DNA of 64,000 nucleotides, taken from assembly GCF_017875325.1 (NCBI RefSeq), contig NZ_JAGGMN010000001.1, positions 806,001 to 870,000 on the forward strand. The letters are read 5' to 3'. The stretch comes from Methanofollis sp. W23 (GTDB taxonomy: Archaea; Halobacteriota; Methanomicrobia; Methanomicrobiales; Methanofollaceae). Below the pieces are notes generated by a model. The model did no database searches, was not told the DNA's origin, and was given only the letters and a program-made list of their open reading frames with translations. The position numbers and the translations under genes were made by a program. Numbering within the stretch: position 1 is the first letter of the stretch; each line of letters starts with the position of its first letter. Positions 33,072 to 41,906 of this stretch are shown here, in pieces.

Positions 33072-34232
33072 ATGAAAAGTACCTTCCACATCATGCTCAT
33101 CCCGACACTGGGCTGCCCGGCCCACTGCAAATATTGTTGGAGTTCAGATGAGCACTCCCCGCGGATGAGCATCAAGACTGTCGAGGATGTGGTCGAATGG
33201 CTCAAGGACTTCAGGGACGACCAGGTCACCGTCACCTTCCATGGCGGCGAGCCCCTCCTGGCCGGCGAGGCATTTTACCAGGAGGCCCTCCCCCTCCTCG
33301 CCGAAGGGCTCAGCCACCTCCACCCCACCTTCGCGATCCAGACCAACCTCTGGCTCCTCACCCCCGGCATCGCCGACCTCTTCGCGAAGTACAAAATCCC
33401 GGTCGGCTCCAGCATCGACGGCCCCAAGGAGATCTGCGACCTGCAGCGGGGCGAGGGCTACTATGAACGGACGATGCAGGGCTACGAACTTGCCCGCGAG
33501 CACGGGCTCGACGTCCGGTTCATCTGCACCTTCACCTCGTACTCGGTGGAGCGCAAAGAAGAGATCTTCAACTTCTTCCTCGAGAACAATCTGACCCTCA
33601 AACTCCACCCGGCCCTCCCGTCGCTGCGCGACTCCAACCCGGACGAGTGGACGCTCACGCCGGAGAAGTACGGCGAACTCCTCGTCTACCTCCTGGACCA
33701 GTCCCTCGAACACCTGGGCGAGATCGAGGTGATGAACATCAACGACCTCTGCCGTGGGGTCTTCACCCGCCACGGCACGGTCTGCACCTATGCCGACTGC
33801 ATGGGCAACACCTTCGCGATCGGCCCGGACGGGAGCATCTACCCGTGTTACCGTTTCGTGGGCATGCCCGAGTTCGTGATGGGCAATGTCGCCACGCACC
33901 CGAGCAGAGAGGAACTCGAACAGTCCGCGGTCTGGAAGCAGATGGAGGCGTTCAAGGCATATGTCGATGAGCACTGCAAGGACTGCGCACACATCAAATA
34001 TTGCCGGGGCGGGTGCCCGTACAACGCCATCGCACCGACCGGCGGCGAGGTGAAGGGCGTCGACCCGCACTGCCCGGCCTATGCCAGGATCTTCGAGGAG
34101 ATTGGTGAGCGGATCAACAAGGAGATGTTCGAGTCCTCGCCCTTCCTTGAGATGGGCGGGCCGCGGTCGAGACGGGCGAGGGAGACGAAGCCGGGCGTGA
34201 TGGCGCTGATCAGGCAGATGGCGATGCGGTGA
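33072..34232 (+). CDS. Radical SAM/SPASM enzyme, peptide-modifying type
   Basis: 386 residues. The SAM-cleaving 4Fe-4S motif is CPAHCKYC (C15, C19, C22), followed by TFHGGEPLL and GSSIDGP as expected for the anaerobic-sulfatase-maturase branch. The C-terminal SPASM domain binds auxiliary clusters through cysteines in VCTYADCMGNTFAIGPDG, IYPCYRF, HCKDCAHIKYCRGGCPY and DPHCPAY. It resembles a methanogen family annotated as putative peptide-modifying enzymes (Mhun_1560-like, from memory). A C39-like peptidase, the type that trims leader peptides, is directly upstream, but no precursor peptide is seen nearby. The mRNA is probably leaderless. Confidence 0.85.
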   Translation: MKSTFHIMLIPTLGCPAHCKYCWSSDEHSPRMSIKTVEDVVEWLKDFRDDQVTVTFHGGEPLLAGEAFYQEALPLLAEGLSHLHPTFAIQTNLWLLTPGIADLFAKYKIPVGSSIDGPKEICDLQRGEGYYERTMQGYELAREHGLDVRFICTFTSYSVERKEEIFNFFLENNLTLKLHPALPSLRDSNPDEWTLTPEKYGELLVYLLDQSLEHLGEIEVMNINDLCRGVFTRHGTVCTYADCMGNTFAIGPDGSIYPCYRFVGMPEFVMGNVATHPSREELEQSAVWKQMEAFKAYVDEHCKDCAHIKYCRGGCPYNAIAPTGGEVKGVDPHCPAYARIFEEIGERINKEMFESSPFLEMGGPRSRRARETKPGVMALIRQMAMR

Positions 34233-34484
34233 GGGCGACGCCTCTCTCTTCTTTCCTCTTCGGGTGGCTCTCCCGGCCATCTAGAACGGTTTTCGTGACG
34301 ACATTAAGCACGAAAGGATTCATATGATGACTGTCCCGATTGGAGGCTCTCAAAACATCCTAGAAATAAAAATAAAAACTATTTTATTATCTAAATTGCA
34401 AGTAAAAGCCAGAGACGTCATGATACCTGACTTGCATGCGATCTGTCTTAACGATCTCCGGCGACGGAGGGGAGACGAGGGCGT

Positions 34485-36362
34485 ATGATCCCCGACGACC
34501 TCCTCCCGACAGCCTTTGCCGTTGTCTCGTCACCGAAGCGCTACGCCCTCTTTCTTGGCTCAGGGATATCGAAAACCGCCAAGATCCCGACTGGGTGGGA
34601 GATCACCGAGAACATGATCAAGAAGATCGCCGCAACCTCTCAGGAGCAGATCGATGGGGATCCAGTGGCATGGTACCGGGAGAGGTCGGGTACAGAACCA
34701 ACATTCTCCGGTCTCTTTGAAGACCTGAAGGCGTCCAGGGAAGATCAGGGGGCCGTACTCCGTGAGTACTTCACGTTCGAAGGCGAGGACGGCGAACGGG
34801 TCGCCCCTGAACCGACCGAGGCCCACCGAACGATCGCAAGGATGGTGAGAGACGGTCTGGTCGGCCTCGTCATCACCACGAACTTCGACGACCTGCTGGA
34901 GCGAGCGCTCCGTGATGCAGGAGTTCAACCGACGGTGATCACCGAAGGAAGCGAACCGGTGAAGATGTCGATGATCCCCGACCACTGCCGGATCGTCAAG
35001 GTGAACGGAGACTATCCCAACACTCCCCTAAAGATGACGCCGGCAGACCTCGCCTCCTATACACCCGAACTCGAAGACTATCTGGACAGGATCCTATCCG
35101 AGTATGGATTGATCGTCTGCGGGTGGTCGGCGAAGGACGATACCGGACTGGTAAACATTCTTGCAGGCAAAGAGGGAGAAAAAGAACGGGTCAGGAGATA
35201 TTCAGTCTATTGGTGCCAGCGGAAGGACTCTGGACCTCTTCCGGAAGCGATTATGGAGAGCCTTCATCCATCAATAATTGAGATTGCGTCTGCGGATGAG
35301 TTTTTTGGGGAACTTCATTCTCGCATTGAGGTTTTGCGCCGGTACGAGCAGAAAGAAAAAATGAGCGTCTCGACCGCGGTGCAGAAGGTCAAAAAGATTC
35401 TCAGGAAGATGAAACCCGAAATCGTTCTCCCTGATCTCATTCACAAAGAGACCGATCGTCTGCTTGCGTTCATCGCCAATAAAAGACAGTATAATCCGGC
35501 GATTACGAGTTCAAAAGACCTCCTCAAACAGATACTCAAGGATTTAGAGGAAGTCACCGCGCCGCTGGCGGCAATGGTCGCCACGGTGGCATATTATGAT
35601 AATAATGAACACGTGAAACTGGTCTCAGATACGATTGAACGATTAGTCCATGCTCATAATATTCCTGTTGAACCCGTTAGCGTAGATGAAGAATTTAAAA
35701 GAGGTTTATCCTCTCTGCAACATTACCCTGCTGTTCTTGTCATCTATTGTGCAGGGATTGCAGCGGTGCGTAACGAGAACTTCAATATGCTGGAAGCCGT
35801 TCTGAGGAAACCGAAGAAGCATCCGTATAATGGTTTATTGCAGGATGATTCTATTTTCAAGTGGGCAAATGTTTTCGATACGATCAGTTTTGATACAGGA
35901 TATATTGACATAAGAAACTCCACCAGAGATAGGCATTATATCACTGACAACTATCCCGACTCTCCTTACGAGGAGATGCATACTATAATCCGGAGCCTGA
36001 TCCCGAATCAGTTCGCCTTCTCAAGATCTCTGGATGTCTTTGAGTATATCTTTGGACTTGCATATATAGCAGATTCCAGAGACGAAGAGATCGAAAGAGG
36101 TGCATTTCGTATGTCGACTCCCGGTCCTCTTCGGTCTCAGAGTTTGTATCAACGCAGAAATCCACTGTATGGTTCGATCTCCCCTCTCCCTCCCCATATC
36201 TTTACCTACCTCGCCGACCTCCAGCAGAAGGCAAAGGGCTCTAACTTCTTTGGTGGGAATTTATCGGCATTTGAAGAGGCGAACCGAAAATATGCAATGG
36301 GGTTTGAAATTGAATGTCCACGCACAGGGATCAAATTAGAGATCCGCGGGGGGCTTTATTAA
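34485..36362 (+). CDS. SIR2-domain protein, candidate NAD-consuming defence effector
   Basis: 625 residues. The N-terminal 290 residues are a SIR2-like domain: LFLGSGISKTAKIP (25-29 is the G-x-G-x-S), TTNFDDLLERAL (N133), VKVNGDYPNT (171-180) and LIVCGWSAKDD (209-219). In active SIR2 NADases a histidine sits where N174 is (HGD), so catalysis may be altered. The C-terminal 330 residues are helical, increasingly AT-rich, and not recognised; this sensor-plus-SIR2 layout is common among anti-phage proteins. A Shine-Dalgarno GGAGACGAGGG precedes the ATG. The 252 nt upstream contain an AT-rich run (34360-34400) that could be the promoter, and a 54-codon frame overlapping the start by 4 nt. Confidence 0.8.
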   Translation: MIPDDLLPTAFAVVSSPKRYALFLGSGISKTAKIPTGWEITENMIKKIAATSQEQIDGDPVAWYRERSGTEPTFSGLFEDLKASREDQGAVLREYFTFEGEDGERVAPEPTEAHRTIARMVRDGLVGLVITTNFDDLLERALRDAGVQPTVITEGSEPVKMSMIPDHCRIVKVNGDYPNTPLKMTPADLASYTPELEDYLDRILSEYGLIVCGWSAKDDTGLVNILAGKEGEKERVRRYSVYWCQRKDSGPLPEAIMESLHPSIIEIASADEFFGELHSRIEVLRRYEQKEKMSVSTAVQKVKKILRKMKPEIVLPDLIHKETDRLLAFIANKRQYNPAITSSKDLLKQILKDLEEVTAPLAAMVATVAYYDNNEHVKLVSDTIERLVHAHNIPVEPVSVDEEFKRGLSSLQHYPAVLVIYCAGIAAVRNENFNMLEAVLRKPKKHPYNGLLQDDSIFKWANVFDTISFDTGYIDIRNSTRDRHYITDNYPDSPYEEMHTIIRSLIPNQFAFSRSLDVFEYIFGLAYIADSRDEEIERGAFRMSTPGPLRSQSLYQRRNPLYGSISPLPPHIFTYLADLQQKAKGSNFFGGNLSAFEEANRKYAMGFEIECPRTGIKLEIRGGLY

Positions 36363-36813
36363 TCTCGTGCGAAGGTTTCCATATCGTCATCAATCTCGGA
36401 AACAATATCCATTGGCGGTTTTATGGATAGGAATCCTTACCATCCCCCTTCCTATCCTCCACATGTTGAACTGCGAATCTACTACTGATTTCGTTAAAAT
36501 TAGTATTTCACTCCCCTATGAGATTGAGAGTGTTTCACCCGGCGTGAAGACAAGGGAAGGCACGTCGATCAGACGTGCCGCCCCACCAGAAGGAGAAGGA
36601 ATGTTAAACTGTTTTCTCCTGCCGGGGGGAGAACCCCGGACCCCCCCCCACGACGAAGATAGGCTGAGGGCGGCAGCAATCTCTTGAACTACGCCGTGTT
36701 TCGGAAACGCCTTCCAATCACAGATGTTGGCATGGGGTTTTGGGATATGCTCCATGACAATCTGCGACACCCATATCCCGCGTCCCTCAAATCCGCGGCC
36801 CCGAAAAAAAGAG
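36363..36813. other. Gene-free stretch with repeat-like core
   Basis: 36540-36700 contains GAAGGCACGTCGATCAGACG, GTGCCGCCCCACC and CCCCCACGACGAAGATAGG blocks that recur at 59170-59300. No gene. Confidence 0.6.
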
Positions 36814-38127
36814 TTAGTAAGGATAAAAGATGAAGAAGGCCAGACAGAGCAGGAAGAGCACCCATGCCGCCGGCTTGACATCATGCACCTTCCCCTGCAC
36901 GATCTTGAGGAGCGGGAAGAGGACAAACCCCGCGCAGAGCCCGACACCCATGTTGTAGGTGAAACTCATCAGCACGATGACCGCAAACGCCGGGATCGCC
37001 TCGGCATAGTCCTCGAAGTCCAGGTCCTTCACCGCCGACATCATCATGATCCCGACGATGATGAGCGCCGGACCGGTGGCCACCGCAGGGATGGCCGCAA
37101 AGAGCGGGGAGAAGAAGAGCCCGAGTGCAAAGAAGCCGGCGATGAACAGAGCGCAGAGCCCGGTCCGTCCCCCGGCCTCGATCCCGGCCGAAGACTCGAC
37201 AAAGGTGCCGGTCGTCGTCGTCCCGGCGACGGCGCCAAAGACCGTCGCGAGCGAGTCGGCAAGGAAAGGTTTCTCAATCTCGGGCAGGTTCCCGTTCTCG
37301 TCCAGGAACCCGGCCTTGGCCGAAGCCCCGATGAGGGTGCCCATCGTGTCCAGGAAGTCCATCGTGAACATCGTGAGGATAACCGCAAAGAACCCCCAGG
37401 AGAGCGCCCCCATCACGTCGAGCTGGAGAAAGACCTGCGAGACGTCGGGAGGCATACTGACGATCTCTGCCGGTGCCTTCGCCACCCCGGTCGCAAAGGC
37501 GATGAGGGCAGACGTAAGGATCCCGATGAGGATCGCGCCTTTCACTTTGCGGATCATCAGGGCCGCAATGATCAAAAACCCGATGACGGCGATCAGCACC
37601 TCAGGCGAAGTGACCTGCCCAATATGGAGCGGTGCATCCGCGGTCCCGAGGACGACGATCTTTGAGTTCACCAGTCCGATGAAGGTGATGAACATCCCGA
37701 TCCCCACCGCGAAACTGACCTTGAGGTTGTAGGGCACCGCCTCGGCCATGACATTCCTGGACTTCGTGAGCGTGAGGATAGTCAGGAGCACACCTGAGAT
37801 GAAGACCGCACCAAGGGCCGTCTGCCACGAATATCCCAGGACCCCGCAGACCGTGTACGCAACAAAGGCGTTCTCTCCCATATAGGGAGCGATCGCAAAG
37901 GGTCGGTTGGCATAGATCCCCATGATCACTGTCCCGAAGATGGCCGAAAGAATTGTTGCGACCATCGCCGGGCCGAAGGGCATACCCGCCGCCTCAAGGA
38001 TCGCCGGGTTGATGACGATGATGTAGGCCATCGTCATGAATGTAACAAGGCCGCCGACAAACTCTTTTTTGACCGACGTGCCATGCTCGCTGAGTTTGAA
38101 ATGACGTTCTAAGATATTTTCGCCCAT
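36814..38127 (-). CDS. AzgA-type purine permease (NCS2 family)
   Basis: 437 residues with about 12 predicted membrane helices. Family segments are FVGGLVTFMTMAYIIVINP at the N terminus, FAIAPYMGENAFVAYTVCG, NLKVSFAVGIGMFITFIGL, DFLDTMGTLIGASAKAGFLD and GTFVESSAGIEAGGRTGL, all characteristic of the AzgA/PbuG branch that imports adenine, guanine or hypoxanthine with protons. Length and motif order are normal. The ATG at 38127 lies 13 nt after GGTGAT and fits the family start; a GTG four codons earlier is less likely. It is divergent from the thioredoxin-domain gene at 38257. Confidence 0.9.
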   Translation of the reverse strand: MGENILERHFKLSEHGTSVKKEFVGGLVTFMTMAYIIVINPAILEAAGMPFGPAMVATILSAIFGTVIMGIYANRPFAIAPYMGENAFVAYTVCGVLGYSWQTALGAVFISGVLLTILTLTKSRNVMAEAVPYNLKVSFAVGIGMFITFIGLVNSKIVVLGTADAPLHIGQVTSPEVLIAVIGFLIIAALMIRKVKGAILIGILTSALIAFATGVAKAPAEIVSMPPDVSQVFLQLDVMGALSWGFFAVILTMFTMDFLDTMGTLIGASAKAGFLDENGNLPEIEKPFLADSLATVFGAVAGTTTTGTFVESSAGIEAGGRTGLCALFIAGFFALGLFFSPLFAAIPAVATGPALIIVGIMMMSAVKDLDFEDYAEAIPAFAVIVLMSFTYNMGVGLCAGFVLFPLLKIVQGKVHDVKPAAWVLFLLCLAFFIFYPY

Positions 38128-38256
38128 TCTTGAAATCACCAGACTTGTTTTACCGTTTTTTGTACATTTTTGGTGAGGTGCAGATTAAGGGTGTCGGGCC
38201 TTGCAGGAAAGACTCATATAGAGGATGTGGCAGGAGGTAGGTGGGGAGGGGCACTC

Positions 38257-40398
38257 ATGGAAGGCGAGAAGACCCGGCCGCGGCCGAACCATCTTATTGG
38301 AGAGAAGAGTCCGTACCTGTTACAACATGCTTATAACCCGGTGGACTGGCGTCCCTGGGGGGAAGAGGCGTTTGAACATGCACGGCGTGAACATACACCG
38401 ATCTTTCTCTCGATCGGGTATTCGACCTGCCATTGGTGTCATGTGATGGCAGAGGAGTCATTTGAAGATCCCGAGGTGGCAGACCTTCTCAACGAGACCT
38501 TTGTCATGATCAAGGTCGACAGAGAGGAGCGTCCTGACATCGATGCGGTCTATATGGAGGCGTGTCTCTCGCTCACCGGGACAGGGGGGTGGCCCCTGAA
38601 TGTCATCCTGACGCCAGAGAAACTGCCGTTCTATGCGGCCACCTATATCCCCAGGGAGTCGCGGTTTGGGATGACCGGGCTCCTCGAACTGGTCCCACGG
38701 ATACGGAGGCTCTGGGCCGACCAGCAGAAAGACGTCGCTGCATCGGCCGAAGAGATCAGGAACCGCCTTATCCGCGCCCAGGCGGCCAGGAAGACCGGCA
38801 CCGAACCAGGGATCGACCTCATCCACCGGACCTACCGGGAACTGATCCGGCGCTATGACCAGACCAACGCCGGTTTCGACCACGCTCCAAAGTTCCCGGT
38901 GCCGCACACGCTTCAGTTCCTGATACGCTACTGGAGCGAGACCGGCGAGGAGAGGGCACTCGATATGGCCGAAGAGAGTCTGCGGTCGATCAGGGGAGGG
39001 GGGATCTTCGACCAACTCGGCTATGGGGTCCACCGCTACACCACCGACGCCGAATGGGTGGTGCCCCATTTCGAGAAGATGCTCTATGACCAGGCTTTTC
39101 TTGCTCTTGCCTGCACCGAGGCGTATGAGGCGACCAGGGAACCGTTCTACCAGGAGACGGCCGACGAGATCTTCGAGTACGTGTTGCGGGACCTGCAGTC
39201 GCCTGAAGGCGCGTTTTTCACCGCAGAAGACGCGGACAGTGAGGGGATCGAAGGGAAATTCTATCTCTGGACCGCCGAGGACGTGGGAGAACACCTCGAC
39301 CCCGCGGAGGCTGACCTCTTTGTGAGGGCCTACGGCATCGGCCACACCCTTAAGAGCAAGGGGCCGGTGCCGGGCGTGAACATCCTGCACCACCGGGTGC
39401 CGGTGGCCGACCTCACCGAGGAGTTTGCGATGTCTGAGAAAGAAGTGCGGACTCATCTCGAAGACGCGAGGAAGGTTCTCCTCTCGGCCCGTGCCTCGCG
39501 CCCGCGCCCACCTGTCGACGACAAGGTGCTCCTCGACTGGAACGCCTTCATGGTCGCGGCCCTGGCCAGGGGGGGCAGGGTCTTTGGGGAAGAGCGGTAT
39601 ATCGGGGCGGCCGAGAATGCGGCCGGGTTCTTGTTCGGCAGGTTGCGGGGGAAGGACGGGGATCTCTTCCACCGCTACCGGGACGGCGAGACGGCGGTCC
39701 CTGGCATGCTCAACGACTATGCTGCTATGGTCTGGGCGCTCACCGAACTTTATTCAGCCACATTCGAGGGGGCGTACCTGCGGGAGGCCAGACGGCTTGC
39801 CGACCGCATGATCGACCTCTTCCTGGACGGAGTGGAAGGGGGGTTCTATACCACTCCGAAAGGCGGCGAAGAACTGATATTCAGAAAAAAGGAGGCCTAT
39901 GATGGAGCGGTGCCGTCGGGAAATTCGCTTGCATTCACCGCGCTGCTCACCCTGTACCGCCTGACCGGCACTGCGCAGTATGCGCAGGTCGCCTCGTCGG
40001 GCTTTGGTGCCTTCTCGACGATGGCCTCTGAACGGCCTTCCTCCTATACTGGATATATGGACGCTCTCCTCTCCGCGCTTTCCCATTCCTATGAGGTGGT
40101 GGTCGCGGGCGAGAGGGATGATCCTGGGACAGCGCAGTTCCTCGCGGTCCTGAAGGACTATTATCTCCCGTACACCTCGGTGGTCCTGCGGGACGGCCAT
40201 AACCAGGAGGTGCTCGACGAGGTCGCACCCTACACGCGCGAGATGGACCCCGACGAGGGGAGGCCAGTGACCTATCTCTGCCGGGGAACGGCATGCGAGC
40301 AACCGGTGACCGACACCCCTACGCTCAGGGAGGTCATTGCAGGCGAACGGGTCGGATGGGGGAAAGACTATATGGAGCAAATCATGAAGAGAGGGTAA
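38257..40398 (+). CDS. Thioredoxin-domain / six-hairpin glycosidase-like protein (YyaL, SSP411 type)
   Basis: 713 residues. The N-terminal 170 residues are a thioredoxin-like domain with the family hallmark [20 protein letters not shown] and the redox pair in [14 protein letters not shown], then [12 protein letters not shown]. The rest is an alpha/alpha toroid like N-acylglucosamine 2-epimerases, with [27 protein letters not shown] and [18 protein letters not shown]. The family is conserved from archaea to humans (SSP411), but its reaction is unproven. The ATG at 38257 has GGAGGGGC just upstream, while the frame opens 29 codons earlier. The fasciclin lipoprotein gene follows by 21 nt. Confidence 0.9.
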   Translation: MEGEKTRPRPNHLIGEKSPYLLQHAYNPVDWRPWGEEAFEHARREHTPIFLSIGYSTCHWCHVMAEESFEDPEVADLLNETFVMIKVDREERPDIDAVYMEACLSLTGTGGWPLNVILTPEKLPFYAATYIPRESRFGMTGLLELVPRIRRLWADQQKDVAASAEEIRNRLIRAQAARKTGTEPGIDLIHRTYRELIRRYDQTNAGFDHAPKFPVPHTLQFLIRYWSETGEERALDMAEESLRSIRGGGIFDQLGYGVHRYTTDAEWVVPHFEKMLYDQAFLALACTEAYEATREPFYQETADEIFEYVLRDLQSPEGAFFTAEDADSEGIEGKFYLWTAEDVGEHLDPAEADLFVRAYGIGHTLKSKGPVPGVNILHHRVPVADLTEEFAMSEKEVRTHLEDARKVLLSARASRPRPPVDDKVLLDWNAFMVAALARGGRVFGEERYIGAAENAAGFLFGRLRGKDGDLFHRYRDGETAVPGMLNDYAAMVWALTELYSATFEGAYLREARRLADRMIDLFLDGVEGGFYTTPKGGEELIFRKKEAYDGAVPSGNSLAFTALLTLYRLTGTAQYAQVASSGFGAFSTMASERPSSYTGYMDALLSALSHSYEVVVAGERDDPGTAQFLAVLKDYYLPYTSVVLRDGHNQEVLDEVAPYTREMDPDEGRPVTYLCRGTACEQPVTDTPTLREVIAGERVGWGKDYMEQIMKRG

Positions 40399-40419
40399 CC
40401 CTGTGGGGGGGACACATCC

Positions 40420-41238
40420 ATGAAGAGTGGGAAATGGACACTCATGGTGCTTGCCGCACTTGCAGCCGCACTGATGGTCTGCGGGTGTACGAGCACCCCG
40501 CCGGCCGACCAGACGCCGTCGCCGACAGAGGTCACGACGACTGTGCCTGCCGGGGAGACGGAGACGGAGACCGAAACCGAGACGATAGCTGAGACGGAGA
40601 CCGAAACCGAGACGGAAACTGAGACTGAGAACGTTACTGAGACAGAGAATGTAACAGGGAGCGAAGTCGAAACGGGGGCGGAGGATGACATCGTCGCAGT
40701 CGCCTCCAACGCAGGGACCTATACCACCCTGTTGACCGCGCTGGACGCGGCCGGACTGACCTCTGCTCTCCAGGACGAGGGACCATATACGGTCTTTGCA
40801 CCGAATGACGCGGCCTTTGAAGCGTTGCCTGCCGGGACTCTCGACGACCTCCTGGCCAACACCACCGAACTGACCAGCGTACTGCAGTACCATGTGGTGC
40901 CTGGCGAGTTCAACTCGACCTCTCTTGAAGATCTCGATACTCTTGAGACCCTTGAAGGCGAGATGCTGAATGTCACGGTCACCGACGGTGTCGTGACCGT
41001 GGAGGGGGCGACAGTGATCACTGCGGACATCAATGCGAGCAATGGTGTCATCCACGAGATCGATACTGTGCTTCTCCCGCCGGCAGTCATGGCCGCCGAG
41101 GAGACTGGAGAGAACGAGACGGTCGAGGTCACAGAGACCGAGACGGAAACTGAGACTGAGGTTACAGAGACTGAGACGGAAACTGAGACTGAGGTCACAG
41201 AGACCGAGACTGAATCAGACGAGACGACCGGGATCTAA
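40420..41238 (+). CDS. Fasciclin-domain lipoprotein with threonine-glutamate repeats
   Basis: 272 residues. A signal peptide with a lipobox-like MVCGC is followed by a low-complexity T-E repeat (about 45-75), one fasciclin domain (about 88-222: DIVAVASNAGTYTTLLTALD, GPYTVFAPNDAAFEALP, VLQYHVVPGEF, INASNGVIHEIDTVLLP), and a second T-E repeat tail (about 235-268). Fasciclin domains mediate cell-surface adhesion. At the DNA level the repeats are near-perfect ACNGAR units (40556-40640 and 41130-41220), which are prone to slippage. GGGGGGAC precedes the ATG. A second fasciclin protein is encoded at 56602. Confidence 0.9.
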   Translation: MKSGKWTLMVLAALAAALMVCGCTSTPPADQTPSPTEVTTTVPAGETETETETETIAETETETETETETENVTETENVTGSEVETGAEDDIVAVASNAGTYTTLLTALDAAGLTSALQDEGPYTVFAPNDAAFEALPAGTLDDLLANTTELTSVLQYHVVPGEFNSTSLEDLDTLETLEGEMLNVTVTDGVVTVEGATVITADINASNGVIHEIDTVLLPPAVMAAEETGENETVEVTETETETETEVTETETETETEVTETETESDETTGI

Positions 41239-41897
41239 ATGGGTCTGGTCGAGATGTGACGGCGCGGCGTGTCGCCTCATCGAAATGGTGCCAATGGCAC
41301 GTGGTTCTCGGGTGCGTCATGCCGGGAGTGGTGATTCACTCCCTGGCTCCGCGCCTTTTCTGGTCCTGGACCCATCTCTGATTATAACCTCTGGAGAAAT
41401 CCTCGCCGATTATAGGTGTGAGTGTGATTCCAGCCTTCCTCTCTCTTCTCACCTGGTGCTCCTTCCCCCCAGGATCCCGGGGACGAGGATTGGACCAGGA
41501 AGGCGCCTTTGATGACCCTTAAGAAAGGGTCTCCCATCCTCTGCTACAGAGAACCATCAAATCCCTTCCCTTATCAGTCACATCAGGGGGCGGCCGCTCC
41601 TCTTCTCATGCTCGTCGCTCAGTCGACGGCATGTCGTCCTCTGCTCATGACCGTCTTTATACCGCCGGGATTTCGGCTCTGTAGAAACCCTCACTTCTTC
41701 TCAGTGCAAGGGTGACTCAATCGCCTTCCCACACAATCACACCAGGGGCGAGTGCCGCCCGGACCCCCAGGACCACGATGGGGCCGGGAAGGCACAAAAA
41801 TGACCCTGAAGAAGGTATTGTCGTCCTCTGCCTATCCTCGTGCGGGGGTTCGGGGGGCGGCCAAGCCCCCCGGCGAAGAGAACCATCATGAGGGTTT
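41239..41897. other. Gene-free stretch with family A repeat
   Basis: Holds one complete family A element (41675-41906, which reaches a few bases into the next gene's 3' end) and unassigned sequence before it. No gene. Confidence 0.65.
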
Positions 41898-41906
41898 CTA
41901 CAGAAC
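41675..41906 (+). repeat. Family A dispersed repeat, copy A3
   Basis: Left end GGCTCTGTAGAAACCCTCAC; right end GAGGGTTTCTACAGAACTGG. The ends are inverted complements over 18 nt. Its last bases overlap the stop-codon region of the reverse-strand MBL-rhodanese gene. Confidence 0.85.

Noticed and set aside
33144-34280. 378-codon reverse frame
   Set aside because: Antisense to the radical SAM enzyme, which has all its cluster cysteines.
39754-41055. 433-codon reverse frame
   Set aside because: Antisense to the ends of two well-supported forward genes; its apparent S/V-rich stretch is the complement of the T-E repeat.
40556-41220. CRISPR-like short repeats
   Set aside because: The periodic ACNGAR units are in-frame codons of the T-E repeats of the fasciclin lipoprotein, with no spacers. 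No CRISPR array was seen elsewhere.
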